Assembly (NCBI GenBank): GCA_037157565.1
Contig: JAZHRO010000036.1
Location: 18,402,501-18,466,500, forward strand
Reading direction: 5' to 3'
DNA: 64,000 bases
Source of the DNA: Thalassia testudinum
Lineage: Eukaryota; Streptophyta; Magnoliopsida; Alismatales; Hydrocharitaceae
The position numbers were made by a program, and so were the translations under genes. Each line of letters begins with the position of its first letter. Position 1 is the first letter of the stretch. Shown in pieces: positions 9,946 to 21,650 of this stretch. The notes under the pieces are model-generated. The model saw only the letters and a list, made by a program, of their open reading frames with translations, was not told the origin of the DNA and searched no databases.

Positions 9946-11430
9946 GCTAGTCCCGAGCAAAATCATATGAATCAAACCAGGTCTTCAGGCCAGATTTTAC
10001 CGTTAGGATGCCCTATCGTACCATACTCTAGAAATTAGATTGAAATACCAACTATATGCCTAAAGGTATTCAAGTACCAGCCAAGATACGAACCTGACCA
10101 GCCTTAGTCTTGAGTCCACCGCGAAGGTTTCTAAGGCCCGCAAAAACTGCCTAGAGGTTCGTTGACCCCAGCGGTTAAAACACCCGTACATATGTGCAGA
10201 AAGGTTAGGTTCAGTTTTGCCAGTGCATTTTTAGTAAGAGAGAGAGGGAGAATTATTATTTTGAGAGTTTTCTCTCTTTCTTTTTAAATTCCCCTAGAAT
10301 TAACATTGAATTGGCCCTAAACACGATCTGTATCAAATTCCTTGTCCCCACCATCAATCCTCGCAGGGTCCCTGGCAATCGATACTTCGAGATAGCATCG
10401 CCCATGGCAACCCCCAGAATCCTAGCTTTCGACACTTCGGGATAGTGCTGCCCATGGTATTCTGTAGCTAAATTCATACCCTAGCAATCAACATTTCAGG
10501 ATAATGCCGCCCACGGCATCTGAACTAGCACAAGATGCTTCTGTGCCCCCAGTAGGATATTTAGATATCCTAAGAGACAAGCATCGAGGAGACGATATGT
10601 TATAACACATCTTCGAGGGGCTTATTTTACATTCCTCCTCTCTACACCAGGAACTCATCCAATCAACTTGTGTCTTCAAACTGCTCCTAAGTCAACTTTT
10701 CGGGAAAACATTTTCAGAACAGACACTTTTTGGTATTATTCTTTGTTATGTGCACTGAACCAGACCAATGCATGATTTTTGGGTGCTCAGGTTACCAAGT
10801 TCCGCAAACCAAAGGGCAGGCAATGGGGTCAAATACTCCCTAAGCCTTAGACTTAATACATCAGCCTCATAACTCCCTCAACCTCTTGAGGAATAGTCTA
10901 TATCTTAATAAATACGTGAGTGTTTAAGCCCTAAAATAGACCCAGAAGGCCTAAAGTCGGTATCCCTCACTTATCTCCTTTTCTTTAGTACTTTAGGACT
11001 TAATTCATCATCCGATCCAACCCGAAACTTAGGTGACTCCTTCATAATCACATGCTGGGACTAACATGATTTTTCCTTGCCTATCTTTTTCTTCAGGCTC
11101 TTTCCTTTTCATCTCTCTTCTTCTTCTCTCTTTTTTTTTTTTTGGAAGGAGAAAACTAAGGTCCTAATTATGCATGTAGAATATGTATAAATGCTATAAA
11201 CAACCTCAAGTTATACCCCCCCATGCCTAGATCTGACAATGTCCGCATTGGAAAGCCAAAATAAGGAAAGACATAACCTGAGGTGGCGAGTAGTTGGAGC
11301 TAAGGCTCCTCCAATCTATAGGTGTCTAATACCTAGCCATCAGAAAGTGTAACATAAGGTTTCAAGCGCTGGCCATTTACCTTGAATGTCTCACCAGATG
11401 AGGGATTCTGAATTTCAACTGCACCATGCG
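9946..11430 (-). other. 3' non-coding region of element 2
   Basis: Lies between integrase and the polypurine tract, where Athila elements may carry an env-like gene. No credible env frame is visible. It holds three diverged copies of a roughly 50-60-bp unit (10371-10520, each with a 'cccatggca'-like end), a C/T-rich tract near 11100-11145, and a second purine motif (minus CTAGGCATGGGGGG) near 11217-11228. Confidence 0.65.
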
Positions 11431-11461
11431 AGAACACCTACATGATAGTGTACGGCCCATC

Positions 11462-12478
11462 CTAACGAGACTTCAGTTTCCCAAGGAAAAGCTTGAGTCT
11501 GGAATTGAAAAGCCAAACCCGTTGGTGGGGCTCAAAGGTTTTGTGGAGGATGTGTTTATCGTGAAAGACCTTAGTGTGCTCCTTATAAGCTTGAGTAGTG
11601 TCATAAGCCTCATTCCTCAATTCTTCAAGCTCAGTCAATTCTAATAAGCATGCCTTGCCTGCATGTTCTAAATCCATGTTGACATTCTTAATAGCCCAAT
11701 AAGCTCTATGCTCAATCTCAATCGGCAAATGGCAAGCTTTTCCATACACTATATGAAAGGGAGACATACCCAAGGGGGTCTTATAGGCTATTCTGTAATC
11801 CCATAGAGTGTCATCTAGTTTCTTCAACCAATCTTTCTTGTCAGGTCTTACAATTTTTTTTAGAATTCGTTTGATCTCCCTATTTGACACTTCAACCTAT
11901 CTGCTCGTCTGCGGATGATATGGGGTGGCCACCTTGTGGGTGACACCAAGACTTTTGAGGAGATGGGAGAAGTGTGCATTCCTGAAATGAGGTCCCCCAT
12001 CACTAATGATTGTCCTAGGGCAACCAAATCAGGAAATGATATTGGCCTTAACGAAAGGCAGGACCACGGAGTGATCATTGGTCCTTGTTGGAATAGCTTC
12101 TATCCACTTTGACACATAATCAACTGCCAAGAGGATATATTCAAAGCCATGAGATGATGGGAAAGGACCCATGAAATCTATGTCCCAAACGTCGAATATC
12201 TCGATCGGAAGAATGGGTTGTTGGGGCATCTCATCTCTCTTGCCAATAGTTCCAGTTTGTTGACAACGAAGACAAGCCTCCACAAAGGTGTGTGTGTCTT
12301 TGAAAAGTGAAGGCCACCAGAAACCAGACTAGAGAACCTTATACGCAGTCTTCTTAACACTAAAGTGTCCTTTACAGTGTAGTGTGTGGCAAAAATTCAA
12401 GACACTCTGTTGCTCCGCTTCCGGGACACATCTCTGTAACACTTGATCACGGCCTATTCTAAAGAGCTCCAGGTCCTC
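11462..12478 (-). pseudogene. Element 2 integrase (decayed)
   Basis: Order on the minus strand: Cys-rich zinc-binding remnant [27 protein letters not shown] with the first Asp (about 12178), [20 protein letters not shown] with the second Asp (about 12005), and SNREIKRIL with the Glu (about 11878). Then come YGKACHLPIEIEHRAYW, LTELEELRNEAY and FNSRLKLFLGKL, the Athila C-terminal core. Stops interrupt the region near 12030 and 11890. Confidence 0.85.
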
Positions 12479-13100
12479 TCAGTGATAATACTTGATGCTA
12501 GCGAGAAATCTGTCTCGCTTGTGCTTATTCCACGTACTCGGGGTTTCACCAATGACCAGGTAGTTGCAAACATCAGCATACCACGGTGTTGAAGGTTGTA
12601 TCGCCATTACCGTTTCGTCAGGAAAGATGTCACAAATGTCTCCTGACGAGGTTGAATCCTCAACTAGGATCCTAGACAAATGATCTGCAACAACATTTTT
12701 GACCCCTTTCTTGTCACGAATATCAAGGTCGAACTCTTGTAATAATAGAATCCAACGAATCAGCCTAGGTTTGGTGTCCTTCTTTGTGAGCAAATGTTTT
12801 AAGGCTGAGTGATCAGTGTAAACCACAACCTTGGATCCAAGAAGATAAGACCTAAACTTCTCCAAAGCAAATACCACCGCAAGAAGTTCTTTTTCTGTCA
12901 CAGTGTAGTTCTGCTATGGATCCGTAAGAGTCTTACTTGCATAGTATAGCACATGAGGCTTTTTATTAACCCGTTGACCAAGGACTGCACCCACAGCAAA
13001 ATCAGAGGCATCACACATTAACTCAAATGAGAGGGTCCAATCAGGTGCTTGTAGGATCGGTGTGGTTATGAGGGCCTCCTTCAAAAATTGGAAGGCTTTG
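12479..13100 (-). pseudogene. Element 2 RNase H (decayed)
   Basis: The acidic residues are readable: CDASDFAVGAVLG (Asp near 13012), [16 protein letters not shown] and [12 protein letters not shown], then [14 protein letters not shown] stop at 12914-12916 stands where relatives have Gln just before the NYTVTEKEL block. Confidence 0.85.
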
Positions 13101-14371
13101 GCACACTTTGCATCAAAAATGAAGGGAGTATCCTTCTCCAGTAGGTCGCAAAGTGGCCTAGAAATCTTACTAAAGTCTTTAATGAAGCACCTATAAAAGC
13201 CAGCATGGCCTAAGAATGAACGAATCTGCTTGACATTGGTGGGCGGTGGAAGCTTAGAAATGGACTCAACCTTGGCCTTGTCCACTTCTAAACCTCGCTC
13301 AGACACTACATGCCCAAGAACAATGCCTTGTTGAACCATAAAATGGCTTTTCTCCTAGCTAAGCACTAATCCTGTCTCCTCACAGCGGGTGAGAACTTTT
13401 CCTAAATGTGAGAGACAGTGATCAAACGATGAGCCATATATGGAAAAATCATCCATGAAAACCTCAACAAACTCGTCAATCATGTCCGAAAAGATGGACA
13501 TCATACACCGCTGAAATGTTCCTGGAGCATTACATAGTCCAAATAGCATTCGACGGAAGGCAAATGTGCCATAAGGACTTGTAAAAGTCGTGCGCTCCTA
13601 GTCATATGGAAAGACGGCAATCTGATTGTACCCAGAATATCCATCGAGAAAGCAGAAGTATTTATTCCCTGCCAATTTTTCTAGTATCTGATCAATAAAT
13701 GGCAGAGGAAAGTGGCCTTTCTGGGTAGCAGTGTTTAAGCGGCGGTAATCGATGCATACCCTCCAACCTGTTGTGGGTCTGGTGGTGACGTGCTCCCCTT
13801 TCTCATTAGTCTTCGCCGAGAATCCCACCTTTTTGGGCACCACGTGAATAGGACTAACCCATTTACTATCAGAAATGGGGTAGATTATCCCCGCATCCAA
13901 CCATTTTAAAATTTCCTTTTTCACCACTTCCCGCATGTTGGGATTTAACCGCCTTTGCATATCTCTGAAAGGTTTCACAGAGTCATCCGTGTAAATGTGA
14001 TGCATGCAGAGAGTTGAGTCAACCCCTTTGATATCAGCTATAGTCCAAGCAATGGCTTCCTTATGTCGTTTTAGGCATTCAATTAGTGCTCCCTCCTGCA
14101 TCTCAGATAAAGTAGTAGAGATGATGACAAGGAGCGTATCATTGGGCCCAAGAAAGACATATTTCAGGGTCTCAGGAAGTGGTTTAAGCTCCAATTCGGG
14201 AGCTTTCTGAATCGAGGGAATTATGTTCGATGTCCCCACCTCCGGTAGCGGATCTACCTTGATTGTCCATGGTGGGGAGAGGGACTCAGCTTTGACACCC
14301 AACAGCTCTTCTAATTCAAGCATATCTTCCCCTCCTTCAAAATTCGAAGTGCGGTCCCTGGAAATGACCAT
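13101..14371 (-). pseudogene. Element 2 reverse transcriptase with upstream linker (decayed)
   Basis: Visible blocks: LNPNMREVVKKEILKWLDAG, WVSPIHVVPKK, WRVCIDYRRLN, FCFLDGYSGYNQI, the LFGLCNAPGTFQRC block and [10 protein letters not shown] with the Asp pair (about 13448-13456). Thumb and connection are GHVVSERGLEVDKAKV and IRSFLGHAGFYRCFIKDF. A TAG stop at 13598-13600 replaces the expected Gln before the TTFTSPYG block. A TAG at 13355-13357 replaces the expected Trp. Otherwise the domain is well preserved, in line with a fairly young element. Confidence 0.88.
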
Positions 14372-14922
14372 TTAGAGAGGATCATCACACAAAAGAGCTG
14401 GTGCCGTCTCCTCGATAATCTCATCGATCACCTCGATTTGGGAACAATCTTCTAATCCTGGTTGTTTATAGGCATCAAACACATTAAGTCGGATCTTTCG
14501 GTTCCCAAAGCCCACCTTGAGTGCCCCTGATTTGCAATTGATCGATGCATTGGCTATAGCCAAAAAGGGACACCCCAAGATAATTGAGGGTTTGGTGGGT
14601 ATGTTGGAAGGGTCAGTGTCTAATATCAGAAAGTCGATGGGAAAGAAGAAGTCCTCTACTCTCACCAGGACATCTTCTAAGAGCCCACGTGGTGTCTTCA
14701 GCGATCTATCAGCTACTTGGAGGATTACATAACTAGGCTTCAAATCACCCCTCCTAATAGCTCATAAACAAAGCTCAGCAATATATTAACCCCCACGCCC
14801 AAATCGAGGAGAGCCTCATCGATGTGTTGGTCTCCAATGACCACAAAAATATACGGGGCTCCTGGGTCCTTCATCTTATGGGGTGTACCTTGCTGTAGGA
14901 CCGAGCTAACAAGGTCAGGCAA
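14372..14922 (-). pseudogene. Element 2 aspartic protease (decayed, altered active site)
   Basis: The active site reads EALLDLGVGVNILL, with Asp at codon about 14803-14805. Athila proteases normally have DLGAS, so the Ala after Gly has become Val. A stop then splits the domain near 14740. The rest continues as MKPSYVILQVADRSLKTPRG, DVLVRVEDFFFPIDFLILD and IILGCPFLAIANASINC. The protease would have matured the polyprotein. Confidence 0.8.
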
Positions 14923-14940
14923 AACGACCTTAGCCTGGAC

Positions 14941-16642
14941 CTATTTCCTAGATTTCCTCTTCTGGGTGCACAGGTCCTTTAGAAATTTATCATAGGATGG
15001 TATTTGCTTGATAGCTTCCAAGAGAGGCAAGTTAATGTGAACTTGCTTAAATGTCTCCATTATTTCATCCATCCTATCCTTGGCTCCAGATGAGCCATCA
15101 ACAGGTGCTGCAAGGGCGGATAAGCGCTCAGGAAAAGGCACTCTCAGCCTCTGAGTGGAGGGGTTGTCATGGCGAGATAAGGGTGGAACGGAAACAACCT
15201 CCTCTGGATGGGTGATTTCAAGCGATGAAGGGCTGAGTAGGTCTTCCTCGGTGGATGTGTAGGTGCTGGTTGGAGTGGTAGGAGGGGTGACCGTAGGAGC
15301 GAGTTCAGGTTTGGAGAGTTGCTTACCACTCCTCAAAACGGTCACAGCCTTAGCATGCTCCCTTAGGAAGGGCCCTTTACCCCTTGGGTTCTCCTCGGAT
15401 GAGCTGGGCAATTTACCAGGGTCGCGTTGTCTAACAGCCTCAACAAGATGGCCAATTTGAGATTGCATTTCTTGAATAGCCTTATTCTGAGATTGAATGA
15501 TCATACTTTGAGTTTCTTGCATGGCCTTCATCATCGCTTTCAGATCGTCCATCTCAGAATTGTTAGGCTAAGGTGGAGACTGGAATTGTTGTGCCTGAAA
15601 GGGTTGGGTGAGTTGGGTTCTTACATTCCCCGAATTTGAAGTGTCACCTTGCTTCCATGAGAAATTAAGATGATTTCTCCATCCAGGATTGTACGTGTTT
15701 CCAAAAGGATTGTTCCTGGGTGGTGGACGAAACCCTTGGGCAGCATTCAGGTCTGCCTATACTAAATCAGGAAATTGATTAGCCAAATGGCACTCAACAG
15801 TGGCGTGAAGAGTGCTTTGGCAAATGGAGCATTCAGAAGGAGTCCGGACTTGGGAAGCAATTTGTGGGACAGTGTGTGGGTTAGTCATAAGTCTTTCAAA
15901 GTTCTGGTTCAACAATTGTATCTGAAAAGCCAAATTCTGAGCTGCCCCAGCTTCACTAGCTTCAGCTTTCCTTTGGAGGATGGATGGTTTCCTATCTTGA
16001 TAAGCCGACATCAAGTGGATAGTCGCTCAGTGACTCAAATAATATATAAGCCTCATCCTCCATTTTGGTGAGAAAGGTTCCGGCACAAGCAGCATCCATA
16101 GTTTGCCTATGCCTATCAGATAGTCCAGTATAAAGCCTTTCTACCAACTGCCATTTAGGCACTTGATGGTGGGGGCATAGTCAAATCAGATCATTGAATC
16201 ACTCCCAAGTCTCATGGAAGTGTTCCCCATCTAATTGAGTAAAACCCATGAATTCCCTCCTGAAGTGGTTGGTTTTGCTCATAGGGAAGTATTTTTTCAA
16301 GAATTCTCCCTTAAGGGTTTTCCAATCATTCACCCCTACATCCAAGGTGTGATACTAGTGTTTTGCCTTGTCCTTAAGGGAGAAGGGGAAGAGGGTTCTC
16401 ATTAGAGCTTCATCAGTAAAGTTCTGAAGTTTTACCGTAGAGCAGACCTCGGTAAATTCCTCTAAATGCCGGTAGGGGTCCTCCCTAGTAGTACCATAAA
16501 AGGAGGGTAACAAAGATATGGTACTGCTCTTGATTTCATATGGATTATCCCCTGTCGGTCGTCTTAGTGCTTGAGCAGGTTGGTTGGTTGGAATAAAATA
16601 GTCCCTTAGGGTTCTTTGTTGATTTTCTCCTTGATCAGCCAT
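14941..16642 (-). pseudogene. Element 2 gag (decayed)
   Basis: The start is chosen at the ATG 16640-16642 because it gives the MADQGENQQ opening usual for the lineage, although the frame is open further upstream. The capsid part includes LLPSFYG, EDPYRHLEEFTEVCSTVK and FPFSLKDKAKH, then a TAG at 16355-16357 where Trp is expected. Later segments are frameshifted. They include a zinc-binding CSICQSTLHATVECHLANQF (about 15770-15850), the region encoding the NPG.RNH-type motif near 15660, and the long C-terminal frame 14941-15552 with TVLRSGKQL and the IPSYDKFLKDLC block before protease. Confidence 0.82.
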
Positions 16643-17968
16643 GTCTTCTCTTTTCTCTCCTTGGTGGGCTCTCCTAACAATTCTCTCGGATTCAGGATCA
16701 AACACTAGACTGCCCTCAAGAGAGCGTCTACCAAGCATACAATAGCAATCACAATTCAAGTTCTTATTGATTGAGTAAGTGAAACCTCTACTCCAAAGAT
16801 AGGTCAAAAGGTCAAGGCGTTATCCCTCCATTCCCACGTAAGTGGTATAAAAGGGGTGATGACTTAAGATCTTGACCTTCTTTGTTGTTGAGGTAGAATT
16901 GGTTGATATAGATGGCCAAACAAGTTATTCACTGCAATTACGTGACCTAATTCAACCTTCGAGTGCCCTAGAACCTATACTTTACTTAAATGATACTCCC
17001 AGGTGATCAAGTGAAAAGTTACTCCAAGGACGATCAAAGGGATGCAAGTAGGGCGAACCCTTCCTTTGAGGCGATGCGTGCGCAGTGCCTCTTAACTACC
17101 CTTTTGTTCTTTAAGGGGTGTCCCCCTCCGTGAAGTATCAAACCACTTGGTCAAAAGATAGTACCACCACCACAAAGCACGATAGGAGGGTCTGCACCGA
17201 TAAAGAGATCGATGCCTATAGCCTTAAGGGATCGAGCCTTAGTGCGATGCCTAATGTGCGTGCTTAGTGCCAGACGTGTGCATCACACCGCAAATCATTT
17301 TTATTTTGAAAATGCAGACAAGTCCCTTTGAATCAGATCAAGTGTGATTTGGTTTTAAGGTCAAATCTAATTAGCAGTCCCAATTGCAATTAGGCGACCA
17401 CTAAATTAGTAAATTCAATCAATTTGGTGGACTTGAATTTTAATCCAAATGCAAATGTGTGGACAGGATCTGGATGCAAAGTTAGAAAGGTATACCTGTC
17501 TCCAGCAATCTTCGTGCAATGATATACGCAATGTAGAGAAAAGATCTAGTATGCTGGTCAATCACCCCTAAATGCACGCACCTAACGGTATGCAACTCCT
17601 AAACAGGTAGCTTGATATTTTCTTTTGTTTGTTTTAGAGGAAAGCAAGAAGAAATTTAACTTTTACACACAGAAAAAGATATAGCCCTAGCCTCTAAAGA
17701 ATGTGGGGACAGACCCCCAAAAATTCAGCCCTAATTACTACAAGGGCGAGAAGACAGAAATAAAATTTGTGATGAAGGAGAATCCCCTGTGAGAGCAGGA
17801 TCCAGGTCTCCTACGTCTTCTCCACGTGTGAACGTCGCTCAAGGTTGATGTCATCACTCTACCACACCTTGCCTCGTTAGATTCCTCGAACAGAAAGATA
17901 AAGAATAATCAGATAAATGCGCAACTCAGAATAATCAGAAATAAAAATCAGGTGAATCTATTGCATTT
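16643..17968 (-). other. 5' leader of element 2
   Basis: About 1.3 kb of non-coding leader between PBS and gag, including the Asp/Glu-rich open extension just upstream of the gag ATG. Nothing else is recognised. Confidence 0.6.
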
Positions 17969-17969
17969 G

Positions 17970-17992
17970 TTGCCTCCCCGACAACGGTGCCA
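17970..17992 (-). other. Primer-binding site of element 2
   Basis: The minus strand reads TGGCACCGTTGTCGGGGAGG, near the common Athila site TGGCGCCGTTGCCGGGGA, six bases inside the 5' LTR. Confidence 0.85.
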
Positions 17993-17998
17993 TTTAAT

Positions 17999-19559
17999 TG
18001 CGGGGTTTTTCGCTTTGCAAATGATGTCAGAAAAATATATCGTCGCAGTGGAATCACGTGGTGGAAAAATCCCAGATCAAAAGTATTTATCAGTAAAACT
18101 AACCACGAAGAGTTAGGTCGTATCCACAGAAAGGCACAGACCAATAAATTTACCAATGTTTCTAGTGCATGCAATCTTGTTCCCAAGACAATAGTAAGTA
18201 AGATTACTCTTTTATTTTAAGCCCAATCTTTACCTCTCATTCAAATTAATCCATTGCATGATATAAAAGGTGAGAAGGATAAGAAGTTAAAGGGCTTGGC
18301 ATGCAATATTAACGGAATAAAATAACTTCACAAATAAAGCAATAGTTCCTACAATCAAAATTCTCAATGGCAACTAATACCTCCCCCACTGTAGCAAAAC
18401 AGGGGAGGAGGTTTTCGGTGGGGCTCACACGCGAGGAGAGGTCGACGGTCGACAAGCTCGGCTGTAAGAGATTGGCTAGAAGTGAGGAACGCGTACGTGG
18501 TGGTGCGGCAGCCTGAGGTGGCTGGAGCTGGTCGCCGGAAACGAAGAAACCGCCAGCGGTGGGTTGGTCGGGACGTCCACGACGACTGTGGTTGGTGTGT
18601 CTGATGGCGTGGAGGCGCTCGAGAAGGTGAAGCAAGCTCGATGGAGTCAACGGTGCAGAGTTTCGTGGCCGGAGGTGGCGGCTACAAGTGGAGGAAGCCG
18701 GTGGGCGTTGGGTTCTTCTCTGTTGGCTGACGGAGAAGACGATGAAGGAGAAGAGGGGGCGTGATGGTTCTGTCTGCGCGGGCTGGCTGCGCTACTGCGG
18801 GCGTGCGCAGGGCTAGCAGGCAGCGAGGAGGAAGGCTGCAGGGTAGGCGCGTGAGGGCCTGCACGTGCGGGAGAAGGCCGCATTATCGGTGGTGCTACGC
18901 CTGTTGCGCACGCTAGTGGCTGCGTGCGCTAGGAGCCGAGGAGAGCAATGAGTGATCGGCACGGTGGACGTGGTCTCTGCGCATGCAGAGAGGTAGAGGG
19001 ACGAAGAACGAAGGTGAGGTGGTGGCTCGCGGTGGTGGTCACGGTGCAAGGTGAGGTTGTTGGCGGTGTCGATGGAGGCTCGTGGTCGTGGATGGGCGCG
19101 TAGTGAGGGGAAGGAGATGGAGGCCATTTGTCCTTTCTTTTTTTCTCTCTAGGATGCTACCCCTCTTTGTCGTTCCTTCCTGGTTAAATAAGGAGAAAAT
19201 GAGAGAACGAGAGAGAGTCAGAGAAGGAAAGAAACAATCATCTACCTTGATTTGGTGTTGCCATTTGAGGGAGAGAGACATAAAGAATCAAAGAGATTTT
19301 AAGGTAAATAAGTAAGGGATTAAGAGATGCCAAAAAGAATGATTCTTTTGCCAAATTTTACCAAGATAACATAAAAGTTCCACAATGTAACATCTCAAAT
19401 CTCTATTTGATGTGAAGTCCTTGCCTTTAAATTGTATACTCAGTTCTTTCACATAAATATTCAAGTAATTCATGCATGAAATGATACATTCAAAGCTTAC
19501 CATTTTGTCATTATCAGCATGCCTTAGATTAAATTATGCTCCAAATAATTCAATACTTA
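17999..19559 (-). mobile_element. 5' LTR of element 2
   Basis: Collinear with 8365-9920. The first bases are TGCGGGG against TGACGGGG in the other copy. A 4-base insertion (taag) follows the 'caatagtaag' segment near 18195. The right end loses the final CA found in the other LTR. Confidence 0.87.
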
Positions 19560-21650
19560 AGCACTAAATTAGTCCACTCAAGTGGATCCATCAGCACGCG
19601 GTCAGTCGTTTCAGCTAACAGGTACGCCCAAGGTACAGCACGGAACAGTATAGGGCTTAGCCCTCTCAGTAACACGGTCTAACCCCTAAGAACCAAACAG
19701 GTGTCTCGCCCCTCCACAGTCCGCGCACCCTCACCTGACTACCCTGATTTGCCCAGTGGGCCTAACAAGTCAGTGTAGGGTGGCTAGCTGAACCCCGAGC
19801 CCCGTGGGGTGGCTAGCTCTCTCCCTACACTAGTAGCTCTCCCCAGTACCGTGTACGCGAGGGCCAAGAAGTCGGTACAGAGTGGCCAATCCTAACCCCG
19901 AGTCCCAACCCAAGGGCGGCTAACTCTGCTCTACACTAAACAGGGGAACAGTCGCTCTCCTTGGTACTCCATACTCAAAGGCCAGCTCACTTCCCCACTC
20001 ACATTTCCAGATTCATTCCATTTATTTCCAGGAGCTCTACTCCTAATTCCCCGTAGGGTTCATGCTCATATTCCTCATGTCATTCCATACCAGGTTTCAT
20101 CATTTCCATTTCCATTCTCGAGTTATACATATGCAACTTGTATTACTATCGTTCGCATTTCCATACTCAGGTTATACACAGGTAGCTTGTATTTCCATCA
20201 TTCACATTACCATTCTCAATTTATATACATACAGCTCGTATTACGTCATTTAACATATACAACAGGAAAGTTACATGCAACAGATAACTAGCACAAGTAC
20301 TTATATTTCACAGGCAGCTGCTATTCATTTACAGGCAGTTGTTATCATTTCTATCTACTCATTCAATACTGCAATTCAATCATCCAATATAGACATTTTA
20401 AGTGTTTCCCGTCCTAGGATTCATGCCATATCCTAGGTTCTAATCATTCATTCCACACATGCATTTAGGTTATAATTAAATTAGGGCAGGCCACTCTACC
20501 AGTAAACCCAGGAGTATTGGGGGCATGAACGGCAGGCTCACGTGCCTCAGCAAACCCTGAACCCGCAACGGAATGAAGTCTTATTACAAGGAACAATCAC
20601 AAGGGAACTAGCAGAATAGTATGGAAAGCCTTCTAACAAGTAGAGAAACTCACAAGGAACACAATGGTATCTTATTTACGTAAAACGGACCTCAAACAGA
20701 CCTTAAACAGGTCAAAAATAGGGTTTCTATCTCAAATCAGACGTCTAGAATAACTTCCAGATGTCTTAAAAGTGTTCAATAGCGTACCTCAACTTCTGCG
20801 TCAATCCTCAAACATCTAGGAACTCTTCTAGACCGTCTGGACCTAGCTCCAGACGTCCGACCACTTCTCCGGACATCTGGAAGTGCTTCCAGCCGTCTGG
20901 TACGTCTCCCAGACATCTGAAATGCATGGGCGAGCATGCCCCACACCTTCCCAAAGCAAATCTTGGACGCCACCGCGCAATCTTCTCAAAAAGGCATGCA
21001 ACAGGGTAGTAGCGAAGCGGCCTGCATGGTCGTATTCGCAAAGAGGACGTACCTTCGCGAAGCCCTCTCCTCAGACGTCTGGAACCACCTCTAGACGTCC
21101 GCACCGTCGTCTAGACGTCGCTCCAGACGTCTAATTCTGGGAAGAACCCAGAACCAGAACCTACTCCCGCTTGCTCTCGCCGTGCGTGGCCGCGCCTCGC
21201 CTCCTCGCCTGCACCTCCGACTACAGCAGGGTCGGGGATGATCTGCCCAACGCACTCCTCTTCACGCGTGCGCTGCTCCGGCCGTGCGCTCCCGACAAGC
21301 TCCCACGCGAGCTCGCTAACTCACTCTCCTCTTCTCCTCACGTCGCTCCTCCTCGACGCCGCTCTCGCGCTCTCACTCGCGTCGGCTCTCTTGCTGGAGC
21401 GGAGAAGAAGAGGAAGATGGATGGTGTAGGGAGAACAAGAGAGGGGGAGGGGTTCATAAAGTTTTGGGTTTAGGGTTTGCTGGAGGTGGGGAGAGAGAGA
21501 AGGAGGGAAGGAAAATGAGAGTACTGTCTGCGCGCAACCCGCGCGCAGACGCGAGCTCGTACTCAAAATTTTTGATTTCCAGACGTTTGACCAAACGTCT
21601 GACCCATAGTCCAGACATCTTAAAAGGCTCAAACAGCACGGGTCTTAACA
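19560..21650 (-). mobile_element. 5' LTR of element 1, outer part
   Basis: Continues the LTR interrupted at 8364 and ends ...GGGTCTTAACA, the same end as the 3' LTR. It contains sub-repeats: two diverged copies of a 'gtgtagggtggctagc' unit (about 19771 and 19889), three copies of a 49-bp unit at 20109-20255, and a dense array of AGACGTCT-like motifs at 20735-21620. Confidence 0.82.

Larger units (their letters stand above)
8365..19559 (-). mobile_element. Element 2: complete Athila-type retrotransposon nested in element 1's 5' LTR
   Basis: About 11.2 kb with two LTRs of about 1.56 kb that differ by only a few percent by eye. It has a PBS, gag, protease, RT, RNase H, integrase, a non-coding 3' region and a polypurine tract. 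Integrase wording (EIEHRAYWAIKNVN, LTELEELRNEAY, FNSRLKLF) and the protease active site DLG rather than DSG are hallmarks of the Athila lineage. The left flank is cgtaa. The right end reads aatactta followed by agcac, so the last LTR bases and the target duplication are blurred. Element 2 is younger than element 1, which it splits. Confidence 0.85.
1817..21650 (-). mobile_element. Element 1: Tekay/Del-type chromovirus (Ty3/gypsy), with element 2 nested in its 5' LTR
   Basis: Domain order on the minus strand is gag, zinc knuckle, protease, RT, RNase H, integrase, chromodomain-like tail. That order and the tail ending (ATWEP..MRERYPELF) are typical of the Tekay/Del chromovirus lineage. A PBS resembling initiator tRNA-Met lies beside the right LTR. 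The right LTR is TGTTA...TAACA and about 2.8 kb long once the inserted element is removed. The left LTR is only 767 bp because its outer 2 kb is missing. The coding region is full of stops and frameshifts. The right flank after the LTR is attct; the left flank cannot be compared because of the truncation. Confidence 0.85.
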
